Below, piece after piece: positions 52,271 through 63,329 of a DNA stretch of 64,000 nucleotides. Each line of letters starts with the position of its first letter. The first letter of the stretch is position 1. The DNA is from Flaccisagitta enflata (taxonomy: Eukaryota > Chaetognatha > Sagittoidea > Aphragmophora), in contig OZ231128.1 in NCBI GenBank assembly GCA_965153355.1, positions 49,414,001 through 49,478,000 of the forward strand, read 5' to 3'. Both the position numbers and the translations under genes were made by a program. The notes under the pieces are model-generated. The model was not told the DNA's origin, made no database searches, and saw nothing but the letters and a program-made list of their open reading frames with translations.

Positions 52271-52742
52271 AGTCGCGTGCTACGCGACTCTATAAGCCAC
52301 TTTTCGGTCGGTCCGTCGGTCGGTCCGTCGGTCGGTCCGTCGGTCACAAAACTGTTTAAAAGGCCTTTTACATAAAATAAAGACTTTTGAAATGTTTTTG
52401 AATATTTCTATGGCTTTTGTAAACCTCTATAAGCCATTTTTTGGTTGGTCAGTTAGTCTGTTGGTCTGTCCGTCTGTTCGTCACAAAGTTGTTTAAAAGG
52501 TGTTTTAGCCAATTTAAAGACATTTTAGATGTTTTTGAATGTTTCTACGTCATTTGTACACCTCTTTAAGCCTTTTTTTGGTCTGTCAGTCCTCTGTCTG
52601 TCTGTCCATCCGTCTGTCTGTCCATTGGTTTGACACAGAGTTGTTTTTAAGGCTTTTCAAATCTTTAGTCTGTTCATCTGTCTGTCTGCCTGATTTTTCT
52701 GAAAGTGCCGACGCACGCGACTTAGGTCTAATGACCTTGTTT
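52271..52742 (+). mobile_element. Family A copy A16 with amplified interior
   Basis: Hairpin AGTCGCGTGCTACGCGACT at 52271-52289 and matching sub-TIR GCACGCGACT at 52711-52720 bracket about 420 bp. The interior is three tandem units, each CTCTATAAGCC, TTTTTGG, a GTC(C/T)GT core, CACAAAGTTGTTTAAAAGG, GTTTTTGAATGTTTCTA. Units start at about 52288, 52424 and 52560. Hairpin is not amplified with them. Confidence 0.82.
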
Positions 52743-53567
52743 TTTAAATTTTGCGGGACATCTATCTTTTAGATACAGGGTAAAGTGGAATAACGTAAAA
52801 CTATTTGCCGTGTGAAGGCGAATAAGAACCAATTATGGGTTCGCATACAAAAGAAAGTCTAAATTTTCGGATATTCTAACTAGCATACTCGTAGATCAAA
52901 GATAAAGTGAGACAGGAATGAAATATGTAATTATATGTACCTGTGTATGTGAACCCGTAATAGCTGTTCTTACTCACCTTTATAGATGTTCTTATTCACA
53001 TTAATGGATATTCTCATTCGCCCTAATGGATTCTGACCATAAGAAATCTCATAAACCATATCTGTCGTATTTGTCGTCTCTACCTGTTCCTACCTATTGT
53101 GACAATATTGGAAAGTAAAAGAGTGGATACGAGAAGAAAACAAAACAGAGAATGAACAGGGACAAATGACGTGCAATAAAACTTTAGCATTAAAAAGATA
53201 TGGTTGCAGAAAAAAAAGTGAATTCTCTCCTTGGGGTCATTGAGAAGCTTCACCCAGATTGAGCCTTACGCATTCCATTCATGTTTTTGACTTTAGTTAT
53301 TCTAGTGTTCAAGGTTTCCGGCGTTCTCAGACTGTTTACGAGTTTAAAATTAAGAAAAATGATGGAAAAAAGCAAATGTATGATAAATAAACTGATGTAA
53401 CAGGGCAAAGTTTAATAGAAAGCGATCTGATCTAGGAGCCTGTCTCTAATATGGAAAAGGCAAGGATGTTATTGAGAAACAGAAGCTCTGCGGGAGGCTA
53501 AAGCGAATGGTAATGACGGCTCAACGCACTGCAACCTGGTGGCATTTTTAAAAGGCAATGGAATTCA
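52743..53567. other. Unassigned unique DNA
   Basis: Loosely repeated ATTCTCATTCGCCCTAATGG words at 52970-53030. No gene recognised. Confidence 0.4.
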
Positions 53568-53696
<129 letters not shown>

Positions 53697-53989
53697 GAAG
53701 ACACGTAGATAGAGATAGACAGTGACAGACAGATAGATAGATCGTCTGGCAAAAATACGGAAAACAAGACAGACATGAGAGAAAGAGTTAATGCGATTTG
53801 TTCTGTGTGTATGCAAATGCAAAGGAGGTGAGGCAAAGCCAAGCTGACACTGATTGCTTGGCAACTCAAAGGAAAACCAACAATCCAATGAAAAGATGTA
53901 CCCATGGATGGATACTGTACATGGCATAGACAAATAGGAAAACGAACAGAAAGACATATAGATTAAGATGAAGATCCACATACCAAGTG

Positions 53990-54162
53990 AACAAGGCTGT
54001 ATAGTATACAGTGTATACACGGCTTTCCAAGTCGCATGGCAAGAGGCAGTGATAAAAAATGCACTTGAACATGGGCAGAGATGAAAATACGCCCGGAAAC
54101 GCAAAAGAAAAAAGAGAGTTACCAATTGACAGATGGACCGGTAGACTAACAGATGGTAAAAC
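53990..54162 (-). mobile_element. Family A copy A17, degenerate
   Basis: ACAAGGCTGT, TATACACGGCTTTCCAAGTC, GCATGGCAAGAGGCAGTGAT and a weak GACC/GACT core. The hairpin end is absent. CCGACAAAGTGGGTTATAGA at 54404 may be its displaced end. Confidence 0.5.
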
Positions 54163-54209
54163 TCAGTTTTACCATCACTCTGATATTAAAGTTGTTTTTA
54201 AAAAGTCCC

Positions 54210-54290
54210 GGCTCTGGCTAGTTAAAGTACTTGCCTGACATGGTCGATGAAAGTAGTTCAAAACCCACGTACCATTTCCATCTACTTACA
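54210..54290 (+). repeat. tRNA-like SINE head or tRNA pseudogene
   Basis: GGCTCTGGCTAGTTAAAGTA, CTTGCCTGACATGGTCGATG, AAAGTAGTTCAAAACCCACG resemble D-, anticodon- and T-arm sequences with A- and B-box-like words. The T-arm (AGTTCAAAACC) has mutations, so it is not a functional tRNA. Confidence 0.45.
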
Positions 54291-54965
54291 CTACCATGAC
54301 CATGTTTAGAAAAGAAAAAAAAAAGAAGAAAAAGTGATTCTCTCCTAAGACTTGGAGACTAGCCGCTTTTACTAGCAACGAGTGGCACAAGATTTCCTAT
54401 TCTGACCGACAAAGTGGGTTATAGAGTCATGATGAGAAGACTAATTGCTTCGTAGCCACATGCGAACCCTGATTTTTCTACGACAGTTAGTAGCTTTATC
54501 AAAAGAAAAAATGAAAAATTCATAAGAGCAAAATCGCGCAATCGTTCAGTTACAGTAAACCTTCTTTGTAGACCTGGCCAGAATACTTTCATCTGACTGT
54601 TAAGCGATTTATTCAGTCTGTATACGAAAGGCCCCAACAGAAAAAACAGACAAATCGCACAGAAATGGACGAAATGCTATGACAGACAGGGAAAATGCGA
54701 TTTTTTTCCAGTCATTATGCAAATTTAATGGAGGACCGCTGGAGAAGAGGTAAACCTAAGTGGCGTCAAAGCAATGGCTGGACGGGAGAGCATGAATAGA
54801 TTTACCGATCTGCCGTACCGACCACCGATAGTAGGAACAACAGACAAGAGGATGTGACAAGTTGTAATGAAGGGACAAAAAACTGATGAAGAAAAGTGGA
54901 TTTTCAGAAATGTCATTTAAGGTCGTCGAAGGCGTCACTACGAAATCAAAGTGCCTTCATTGATG

Positions 54966-55174
54966 AAACAAGGCAGGATATACGGCTACCCCAGTCGCGT
55001 GCGGGTGGGCAGGGGCCATCATTGAGGTCACTAGACCATTTCGGCTGGAGCAGTGACGTCACAGAATAAAAAACATAAAAAAAAAGTAAAGTGTGACCAA
55101 CCAACCGACCGACCGACCGACCGACCGACCGACGGACAAAGCGGGGTGTAGAGTCGCGTGCACGCGACTAAAAA
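54966..55174 (-). mobile_element. Family A copy A18 (AGTCGCGTGC subfamily), complete
   Basis: AAACAAGGCAGGATATACGG, sub-TIR AGTCGCGTGC at 54993-55002, AAAGTAAAGTGTGACC, (CCGA)n core, GCGGGGTGTAG and hairpin AGTCGCGTGCACGCGACT at 55152-55169. Confidence 0.85.
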
Positions 55175-55314
55175 CGATATTGCGTGTTTAGCTGACAGAG
55201 AACATGGCCTACATGAAATACGGGCGCGCCATACAAACATCGTCTATGACTTGACCTAGCGCAGCGCATCAGTGGGTGGCGTTTTGGGAGGGCGTGGGTT
55301 GGTCGCCATTGATG

Positions 55315-55378
55315 TCAGTGGTCGCGTTTTTAGTGGTCGCGGCGTCAGCGGTCGCGTTTTTAGTGGCTGCGGCGTGGG
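55315..55378. repeat. 30-bp tandem duplication
   Basis: GTGGTCGCGTTTTTAGTGGT and GCGGTCGCGTTTTTAGTGGC lie 30 bp apart, each followed by CGCGGCGT or TGCGGCGT. Purine-rich DNA follows at 55430-55620. Confidence 0.75.
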
Positions 55379-55620
55379 CGACCTCCAAAAGTGATGGCAA
55401 GTTCAATTGCCCTCACAAGGACAGACATTTATGGAGAGGGAGAAGAGGAGGAGAGAGAGGAGGAAAAGGAAGAGAAAGAGAGGAGAGGAAGAGGAAGGGG
55501 AAAAGCGTAAGAGGTAGGAGGATGAGGAAACGGAGATAAAAGGCCAGAAATGAGAGGGTAAGTAAACGAGGGAAGAGAAGATGTAAGAAGAAGAAGAAGA
55601 AAAGAAAACAACCGGACAAA

Positions 55621-56365
55621 GCAAAGGTCTTTAAGATCACAAGTGCTGAGTGATGGAATTTCTTATCACGAGCGCTTTGTTGACTGAAGACAGAATCGAG
55701 AGAAAGAGGATAAACAAGGGTCTTGTTTGTTATCGTTCTTTTAAGTATATTTTGGCGCCTCTTGGTCAATGTAACAGTACTGAGTGCGGACTCTACTACG
55801 TGTTTTCGAAAAATCTACGTTCTCCAGTCTGATTGACAGTGTAAAATCTTTGAAATTCTACGCAAGTCTATCATATTTAGAAATGAACCGGTTTTGATGC
55901 TGTTCTTTTGTTGCCGGTGACTAGTGGAACTCTTTGGCGCCACAAGCTGGGATCGTACCCGGGTCTATGATGAGGTCATATGCCCACACATTTGGCGTAA
56001 TCAATAGATAGCGATATTAGGTCTTACATAAAACAATAGACAATGGGACAATCCACTGAAAATACTCGGATAAATCGCTTAGGATGGGTAGCGCCAATAC
56101 CGACGATTTTAGGCGCATTTTGTGTACTGGGACCACAACATGCTACAAAGCGAGGCATGGATGGAAGAAGCCTCAGAGATGAAAATTTGACTGTAGTAAT
56201 GCCCTACAGAGTCATACAATTGCTTTAATTCTCTTACGCACAAATTTCTATAAGATTTCTTTTAAAATATCTCTTTTTTGCGTAGTCGTCATGGTAATTG
56301 TGAATGACGTCATCTGGTAGTCCACTGTTGCACAATCGCAAATGGATTAGAAATCTCAAGAGCAC

Positions 56366-56369
<4 letters not shown>
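55621..56369. other. Mostly unassigned DNA; possible minus-strand SINE head
   Basis: At about 55945-55990, CTGGGATCGTACCCGGGTCT reads on the minus strand as a B-box-like GGGTACGATCCC in a tRNA-like context. Otherwise nothing is recognised. Confidence 0.3.

Positions 56370-56407
<38 letters not shown>
56370..56407. repeat. (GA)n microsatellite
   Basis: About 19 GA units, followed by an ACAGACAAATGGACATACTG-rich stretch. Confidence 0.95.
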
Positions 56408-56416
<9 letters not shown>

Positions 56417-56643
56417 CCACTCATACATTGTTACACACGCATTCAGAAACAGACAGTGACAAACAGACAAATGGACATACTGACAAACGGGCATTCGGAC
56501 AGATCGTCTGAAAAAAATACGGAAAACGAGAGGGAATGACAGACACAAAAACTGTCCCCTCACAAAACAAGGCAGACATCATAGAAAGAGCTAATGCGAT
56601 CTTTTCTGTGAGACAGAGGGACAGAAACAGGAGACATGAGCTG

Positions 56644-56774
56644 AAAAGGCCAAGTAGGCCAATAAGGTGCGACGTGTAGATCGTCGAACGAATGCGTTAC
56701 CCGACCGACAGACCAACCAACCGACCAACCAACGGACACAGCCAGTTATAGAGGTGCTTTGTCGCACCTAAAAA
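56644..56774 (-). mobile_element. Family A copy A20 (AGGTGCGAC subfamily), complete
   Basis: AAGGCCAAGTAGGCCAATA, sub-TIR AGGTGCGAC (56665-56673), AATGCGTTACCC, a CCGACC/AACCAACC core, GGACACAGCCAGTTATAG and hairpin AGGTGCTTTGTCGCACCT (56752-56769), then AAAAAGG. The hairpin's GTCGCACCT inverts the copy's own sub-TIR. It shares the GCGTTACCC and GGCCTACTTGGCC features with A1. Confidence 0.78.
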
Positions 56775-57875
56775 GGTAGACAGTTGGACCAAATGATTAC
56801 ACTGGGTGGGGACTGAAGCCGAAGTGGAGACCCACTCGCCATTCATCCATTTAGATGACTTTTTGATAATGGCAGTTGAAGTGAAATGTGACGTAAAAGA
56901 ACAATAAAGAATAATAGGCGCATAACATGGCTTGATCCTGCAGCTTACGTGCCAGACCAACGCCTTATATACTGTATTTCTGGTTATTCCATACAATGGA
57001 CGGAGCTTCAGCTCTTTCTACCTTTGTGCCTCATCTCACCAATATTGAAAATTGTAAAGCAGCATTACTGAAGGACAAAAAAAAAAAACATTACTGTGTA
57101 TCGTCTATAAAAAGGAAGAAATGGAAATGGCGGCGCCGCAGCCGGCATTTCTCTTTTATTTCCTCTTGTACTGTTTTGACTTTTTATTGTTTTTCTGCGA
57201 TTGTAGATGGCAGTTGTATTTCATGCACCAACAGAGACGTTGGATGACATGGCACCGACCAATACATTTTTCATCCTTCATAATTTTTCATTACCGGCAA
57301 CTCGAACGAATATCACAAGTCATAGACTGGATATTGAAACAGTTGAACCCCGCAAAAAAGCCGCAATAATGGATGTCAAGGGATCTACAAATTCTGTTAT
57401 AGTCAGAACTCTGTTATTGCCAATGTAAGAAATCAAAAGAAAGTAGATGAAGGGACCACAATTTTTTTGTCAGTTATAACTGGATTTTCGTTTCTCCTGG
57501 GTCCGTTATAGCAGGGTGTAACTATGATGATATCCAATACGGTACAATTCTAGAATCGAATAAAAATAGCCAAAGATTACTATGATGGATTTTGCGGCCA
57601 TATGTCTGTGAGAAAAAGACACAGATATATGTATTGAAAACCAACCTAACCTGATAATGGTATCTAAAGTTCTTCCATTAAGAGAGAGGTATATCAATAT
57701 TTTGTTGTGTCAATCTGCCGTCGCACAATCTCACGCAAAGAGGCAACTAACACCCCTCCGCATTTTCGCTCTACTCCCCAAGAGCGGGATCAGACGTCTC
57801 TTTCTCCCAATTTTCCGGAAAGTAGTAGAGCAAACATTGGTGCAAAAGACAAACATGGAAGTGGGTAAACAAGGA
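56775..57875. other. Unassigned DNA
   Basis: No convincing gene. CAGTTATAACTGGATTTTCG and CCGTTATAGCAGGGTGTAAC (57471-57530) resemble the TTATAAC/TTATAGC ends of pogo/Tigger-type elements, but no partner end was found. Confidence 0.35.
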
Positions 57876-58478
57876 ACAAGGCCGGATACACGGTTTCCCA
57901 AGTCGCGTCGGTGCAGTGATAGAAAAGGGCCAATCACTCTTTTTTTTTTCAAATCTTAGTTTATAAGAACATCAAGGCTTCGAATGGCCCCAAAATTAAG
58001 AACATCTTTAGAACATACAAAGGCTTCAATCTTGAAAAAAAAAATTTGCTTACAATATCATCTAAAGAACATTAAGAAAACATTCCAGTTTTAGTATAAT
58101 GGTATTTTATAATTTTTGAATAAATATCATGAAAATATCCCCAGACTTTAATGATTGACATTTGTTGTAACAGTATTTGATAGAATGATGATAATATGAT
58201 TATAGTATAATTAAGTAATAGTATACTATAAAGTTTCCTGTAGTTAATTTAGTATTTAAAGTTAAGAACGCTTTAAGAACGTTTAAGGCTTCATTCGGCT
58301 TTGAAAATAAGAACATAAAGCCTTTGAAAAAAGAATGATGTTTTTATAAAAATAAAAGAGTGTATTTGGGCAGGGCCGATGATGCAAAAACCGCCTGTAA
58401 ACGTTGAAAAAGCAACAGCAACGGTCCAACAGGCAGACTAACCGACAAAGCGGGTTATTGACTCGCTTAGCCCATGGA
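57876..58478 (-). mobile_element. Family A copy A21, long degenerate form
   Basis: AACAAGGCCGGATACACGG, AAGTCGCGTCGGTGCAGTGA at the left; GGGCAGGGCCGATGATGC, GACAAAGCGGGTTATTGACT and a decayed hairpin at the right. About 430 bp of AT-rich DNA with repeated AAGAACAT..AAGGCTTC words lies between, like the expanded interior of A16. Confidence 0.5.
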
Positions 58479-59097
58479 CCCTCCACGGACAAGCGGATGG
58501 ACGGATTGACATGAGTATAATTGCGATGTATACAATATTCCGTCTACATCGGAAACGATATCCAAGGGTCAGCGTCGCGTTCAAGCGCGGTTTTTACAGA
58601 ATTCAAAAATAACATTGCCAATTTGCCTTACGTATATGGTAATATCCATACAGGGACAAAAACAAACCACGTCCCAGCAGCTGAGCGTAGAAGAATGAGT
58701 CATCGCGCCGGAAGAAAATGACGGAGGAGGGAGACAGAGAGAGAGACAGAGTGTATGCGTCATATTTCCAGCTGAGCTGAGATGTAAGACTGGGTGAGTT
58801 ATCCACTGCACCGGCGAGAAGGCTTTGGAGCTTATAAACGGTTCGAGCTCGAAAGGAGAAGGAATTGTTTGTCATCTGGAAGGAAAAGCCAAAAAAACTT
58901 GCGTTAAGTGGGGTGTACGAGTTGTTGACTTGTTGTTTTAAACTTACATGTAGTTATGTAGCGAATAAATTTTATTAAAGGTTCTCCTAGGAACATTTGA
59001 TTCAATTTTTCATCTTTCATCTTTTGTCAACATTTACACTCTTTTTATTTTACAATAAAGACGGCTAATCGCCGTAGGAAATAAGTCGTAAATGCTG
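58479..59097. other. Unassigned DNA
   Basis: No gene or element recognised. Confidence 0.35.
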
Positions 59098-59115
59098 AGA
59101 GAAAGAGAGAGAGAC

Positions 59116-59146
<31 letters not shown>

Positions 59147-59230
59147 CAATGGACAGACAGACAGAAGAACAGACAGACGAACGGACAGACAGAAAGAGAA
59201 TGAGACAGAGAGAGAAAGAGAGAGTGAGAA
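59098..59230. repeat. (GA)n / (ACAG)n low-complexity DNA
   Basis: Interrupted GA run to about 59148, then ACAGACAG and GAGA words to about 59228. Confidence 0.85.
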
Positions 59231-59261
59231 TGCTTGTTTTTCCACTTTTGACTTGATCACC

Positions 59262-59347
59262 AAGGATAGACTGATGGACCAACAGACCAACGGATGGACT
59301 AATGGACAGATAGACAAAGCAAAGCCTCTTATAGATTCCACGACTTA
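59262..59347 (-). mobile_element. Family A copy A22, hairpin-end fragment
   Basis: GATGGACCAACAGACCAACGG core, GACAAAGCAAAGCCTCTTAT, then a decayed hairpin AGATTCCACGACTTAAA. The other end is missing. Confidence 0.55.
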
Positions 59348-60179
59348 AAGAGTGAGAGACTTTGCTGCCAGCAATCAGCATGCACAATCATCATCTGGGA
59401 CAATTTGAAGTTCAAATAGACTTCAATAACTTAATTCCTAATTTTTGGGAAAAATTCGGAAAATGTGAAAAAATAAAAAAAGATTCAGAAAATCATAGCT
59501 CACCCCACGGAAGAGACCTGTTTCAGGTATTTAAGAGCTGCCACCCTCCAATTTTTTCACATTTCACTCCCAAATTGTCCCCTGCATGTGGGAAAACCGT
59601 CGAAAAAAAAATCTAGCACGAATTTTCCCGTCCATCCCCTTGCAATTGAACCTCAGTTGGCACTCTTAATGGCTTAGTCAGGGAGCTTAACAGCAGAAAC
59701 TAAAGTGTAGGGTGAAAATTGCCAAAAAGCTCTGGAACTTCACTATTCTGATATATTTCTTCGTGCTGAACACAAATCTGACCTCCATTTTGAAATATTT
59801 TTTGGGCCACCCTTTCAAAAATCTATTTTTTTGCAATTTTTGAGGTAAAAATGCACTTTTTGGCTATTTGGAGTACACTGTTGTCACTTGGTTGTGTTTT
59901 TTAGGCAAGAACTGAAGTGAATACACAGTTTACGGGCATGTGGCGGCCTTACAGGAACTGTAAATTGCTAAAAACAGGCAAAAAACAGGCCAAAAAAAGC
60001 TTAAGATGGCCTATAGAAAATTTTTAAATTGCGCACAAAAAATTTAGTAGATAGCCCTGGTCGAGCTGATTCCAAATCAGTGCCCATTTACCTTTGCATG
60101 AACATAAAGTACGTCAAAAAACCTCAAGTAGGTTTTCTTTGGTCATTGGCTTGGAGGAGCAAAATAGAGAAGAAAAAAA
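59348..60179. other. Unassigned AT-rich DNA
   Basis: Near 59970-60020, AAACAGGCAAAAAACAGGCC and GATGGCCTATAG resemble the satellite at 63.3-64 kb and may be a diverged unit. No gene. Confidence 0.4.
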
Positions 60180-60374
60180 AAGCCGGATACACAGCAATTT
60201 TCGTCGCAGGTGGGCAGGGGCAGTGATGTGAGAGGACACTCAAGCACCTAGGCAGGAGCGGCGATGCGAAAAAATGCAAAAACCAACAAATGAGACTGAC
60301 CAACCAACCAACGAACCAACCAACGGACAGACCAAAAAGTGGTTTATTGAGTCGCATAGCACGTGATTAAAAAC
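60180..60374 (-). mobile_element. Family A copy A23
   Basis: AGCCGGATACACAGCAATTT, decayed sub-TIR CGTCGCAGGTGGGCAGGGG, ACCAACCAACC core and hairpin AGTCGCATAGCACGTGATT (60350-60368), AAAAAC. Confidence 0.7.
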
Positions 60375-60512
60375 GAGGCTTGCGGGTGGGCAGGAGCAGT
60401 GATATAGGAGGCAATTCAGGTACTCAGGCTGGGCCCGAGACGCGAAACCGTAAAACTTGATGTATATGATGAACCGACTAATGAAGTGACCAACCGACGG
60501 ATACTGATGTAT
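60375..60512 (-). mobile_element. Family A copy A24, partial, in tandem with A23
   Basis: Begins at TTGCGGGTGGGCAGGAGCAG directly after A23's hairpin and AAAAACGAGGC, in the same orientation. The hairpin end is not recognisable. Confidence 0.5.
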
Positions 60513-60554
60513 CACGCCCTCTACTAACCTGTTGGCTGTTGCCGCGGTTGGTAC

Positions 60555-60556
<2 letters not shown>

Positions 60557-60592
<36 letters not shown>
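60557..60592. repeat. (ATCT)9 tetranucleotide repeat
   Basis: Perfect ATCT units. Confidence 0.95.
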
Positions 60593-60664
60593 TGACTAAT
60601 CACTATGCCATTTTCATAACAATTGAGTATCTATCTATCTTTTTAGAGAGAGATGAACCTATCA

Positions 60665-61193
<529 letters not shown>

Positions 61194-61239
61194 CCTTGTG
61201 TATGTATGTGTGTGCGTTAGTGTGTGCATGTGCACGTGT

Positions 61240-61599
61240 TTGGGTTTTTCATAACATCAGACTACAGTTAAAGATAGGGCTTCAAGTTGAACAAGCAAGC
61301 CTAACTGGCAACAGTTTCAATCTACGTCTTCCACTATTACACATTGTCTATAAATTACATGATTTCATAATCACAAAGAAACATTTCAAGATCACTCAAA
61401 AAAAAAAGATTAGGGTCCGCGACGACATAGTCAAGGCGCAATTCGCCAGAAGTCCGATCTTTAGTGTCTTTTTTTTCCTCTTTTTTTTTTTTTTTTTTTG
61501 CGGCCTGTTGCAGAAATAAACGTTCCTGTAAAGAGCAAAGAGAAGTTAGAAAACCAAACTTCTTATTTACTAGTTACTACCAATGGAAAAACTTCCTTT
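61240..61599. other. Unassigned DNA
   Basis: Unique DNA with an (A)9 near 61401 and a T run at about 61481-61499. No gene. Confidence 0.4.
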
Positions 61600-61751
61600 T
61601 TAGTTGTGGACACGAAACTCTATAAGAGGCTATGTCCATTTGATCTGTCTGTCCGTATTAGTCCATTGGTCCGTTGGTCTGATGGTCAGATGGTCCGTCA
61701 CGCTCAAGTTGAAAAAGCGAAAAAACGCGCTTTTTTGATTCTGCAGTTGTT

Positions 61752-61752
<1 letters not shown>
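61600..61752 (+). mobile_element. Family A copy A25 (AGTTGCGGAC subfamily), cut by (GT)n
   Basis: Decayed hairpin AGTTGTGGACACGAAACT at 61602-61619, CTCTATAAGAGGCTATGTCC, GTCC core, AAAAAACGCGC, then interrupted by the GT run at 61754. Sub-TIR and end not found. Confidence 0.65.

Positions 61753-61753
<1 letters not shown>

Positions 61754-61830
<77 letters not shown>
61754..61830. repeat. (GT)n microsatellite
   Basis: About 38 GT units. Confidence 0.95.
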
Positions 61831-61831
<1 letters not shown>

Positions 61832-62105
61832 TGTGTGTATCTGTGTGTGTCGAAGTATCTCGCAACAATATTGTGATCCGCATCGCTTGTTTATTTAGGG
61901 CGATAGTGATATTGACAATACGGTTAATGACAATGACAGTGACAAAAGTTGTGACAATGATAATGATGATAAGTTGATTATGACGATGACTCCTGGATCA
62001 GCTATAGCTGGGTTTAACTTTATTTCCAACTGGTTAAGCGGCAGACCTACGGTCAAAGAAGAACAAGAGATGGAGACAATTTTCCATAGATGTATGTGGT
62101 TGTAT

Positions 62106-62318
62106 AACAAGGCCGGATACACAGCTACCCCAGTCGCGGCCATACTTGAAGTCACTTGATAATTTAGGCAGGAGCATTGAGGCCAAAGACCGCAAAAACC
62201 CAAAAAAAGTAAAGTGAGACGGACGGACGGACCAACGGATGGACCGACGGACGGACGGACGGACCGACGGACGGACCGACAAAGCGGGGTGTAGAGTCGC
62301 GTAGAACGCGACTAAAAA
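62106..62318 (-). mobile_element. Family A copy A26 (AGTCGCGTGC subfamily)
   Basis: AACAAGGCCGGATACACAGC, shortened sub-TIR AGTCGCGGCC (62132), AAAAAGTAAAGTGAGACGG, GACC/GACG core, CAAAGCGGGGTGTAG and hairpin AGTCGCGTAGAACGCGACT (62294-62312). A deletion joins the sub-TIR to GGCCATACTTGAAGTCACTT. Confidence 0.8.
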
Positions 62319-62670
62319 GATTCTTAGTTCTTACCATATGTTATTTGCATCAATAATTCTCCCGATATAGATTTCGGTTCAAGGAAAGACCTGAATGAGA
62401 GCATAAATTTGTAGAAGCATTGTGGAATATTTCAAACATTGCATCTTTATACCCCCATTTGTCCAAACAATTCTTATTTTTCACCTTTTTTGGCAATATT
62501 CAGTCACGGCATAGCTCTTCTTGCCCACGGTATCTGCGTTAGCGAGATGCAATTCACAGGGAGGCCCTTCAAACTCCAACCTGTTGCAATGGTACCTTGT
62601 GAGTAACTGTGTCGCCGGGCTGTCGGTAACTGTGTGTCGCTGTCCGTCTATCTCTCTTTCTGTCCGTCTG

Positions 62671-62676
<6 letters not shown>
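62319..62676. other. Unassigned DNA
   Basis: Nothing recognised. Confidence 0.35.

Positions 62677-62744
<68 letters not shown>
62677..62744. repeat. (CT)n microsatellite
   Basis: About 34 CT units followed by CACACACAC. Confidence 0.95.
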
Positions 62745-62751
<7 letters not shown>

Positions 62752-63329
62752 CCTGTTAGCATCGGCGTTGGCCCTGACGCATTTTCATGCCCAAGCGCAT
62801 TATTGTCTAACAGTACATAAGTTCAAATAAATGAAATGTAGCCATTATATCTAATAGCAACTAAAAAATACTTCGACAAAAGAAAAAAATCAAGAAGAAG
62901 AAAAAAAAACTTGAGCTAATCAGGAACTGATAGGAGGAAGAAATGTCAGCAACGGATATTTTTACAGCAACATTTTATGTTCGCTCCACTTATGAATCAT
63001 GAAAAATCGTCAATAAACAGTGGATCATGGGCTGGGCTGAATTCATTACTTGTGTGACACCAATTATTGCAATACATTTTCTGATTTTAGTCTTAAGATG
63101 TACAGAACAAAAAAGTCGAAAACTAAAATTGACCCCAGCCCTACAAGGGTATGAAACTTTTTTCATTCCTTAAGTGAAGGGGTGATACACCTTTTTATGA
63201 AAGAAAAATTTTCTAGTAGGGCTCGACCTGAAAGACGAGGTTTATCCCGGGCTATCAGTAAAGTGACGACTTTGCCGCTTTAGGACAGTAAACTAGGCCC
63301 TCTTAAGGTCTCCCTGTAAAAAAATTGCA

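Noticed and set aside
57121-57428. Overlapping 82- and 73-codon frames starting MEMAAPQ and MAVVFHA
   Set aside because: No recognisable domain, splice pattern or signal; overlapping frames in AT-rich DNA are expected by chance.
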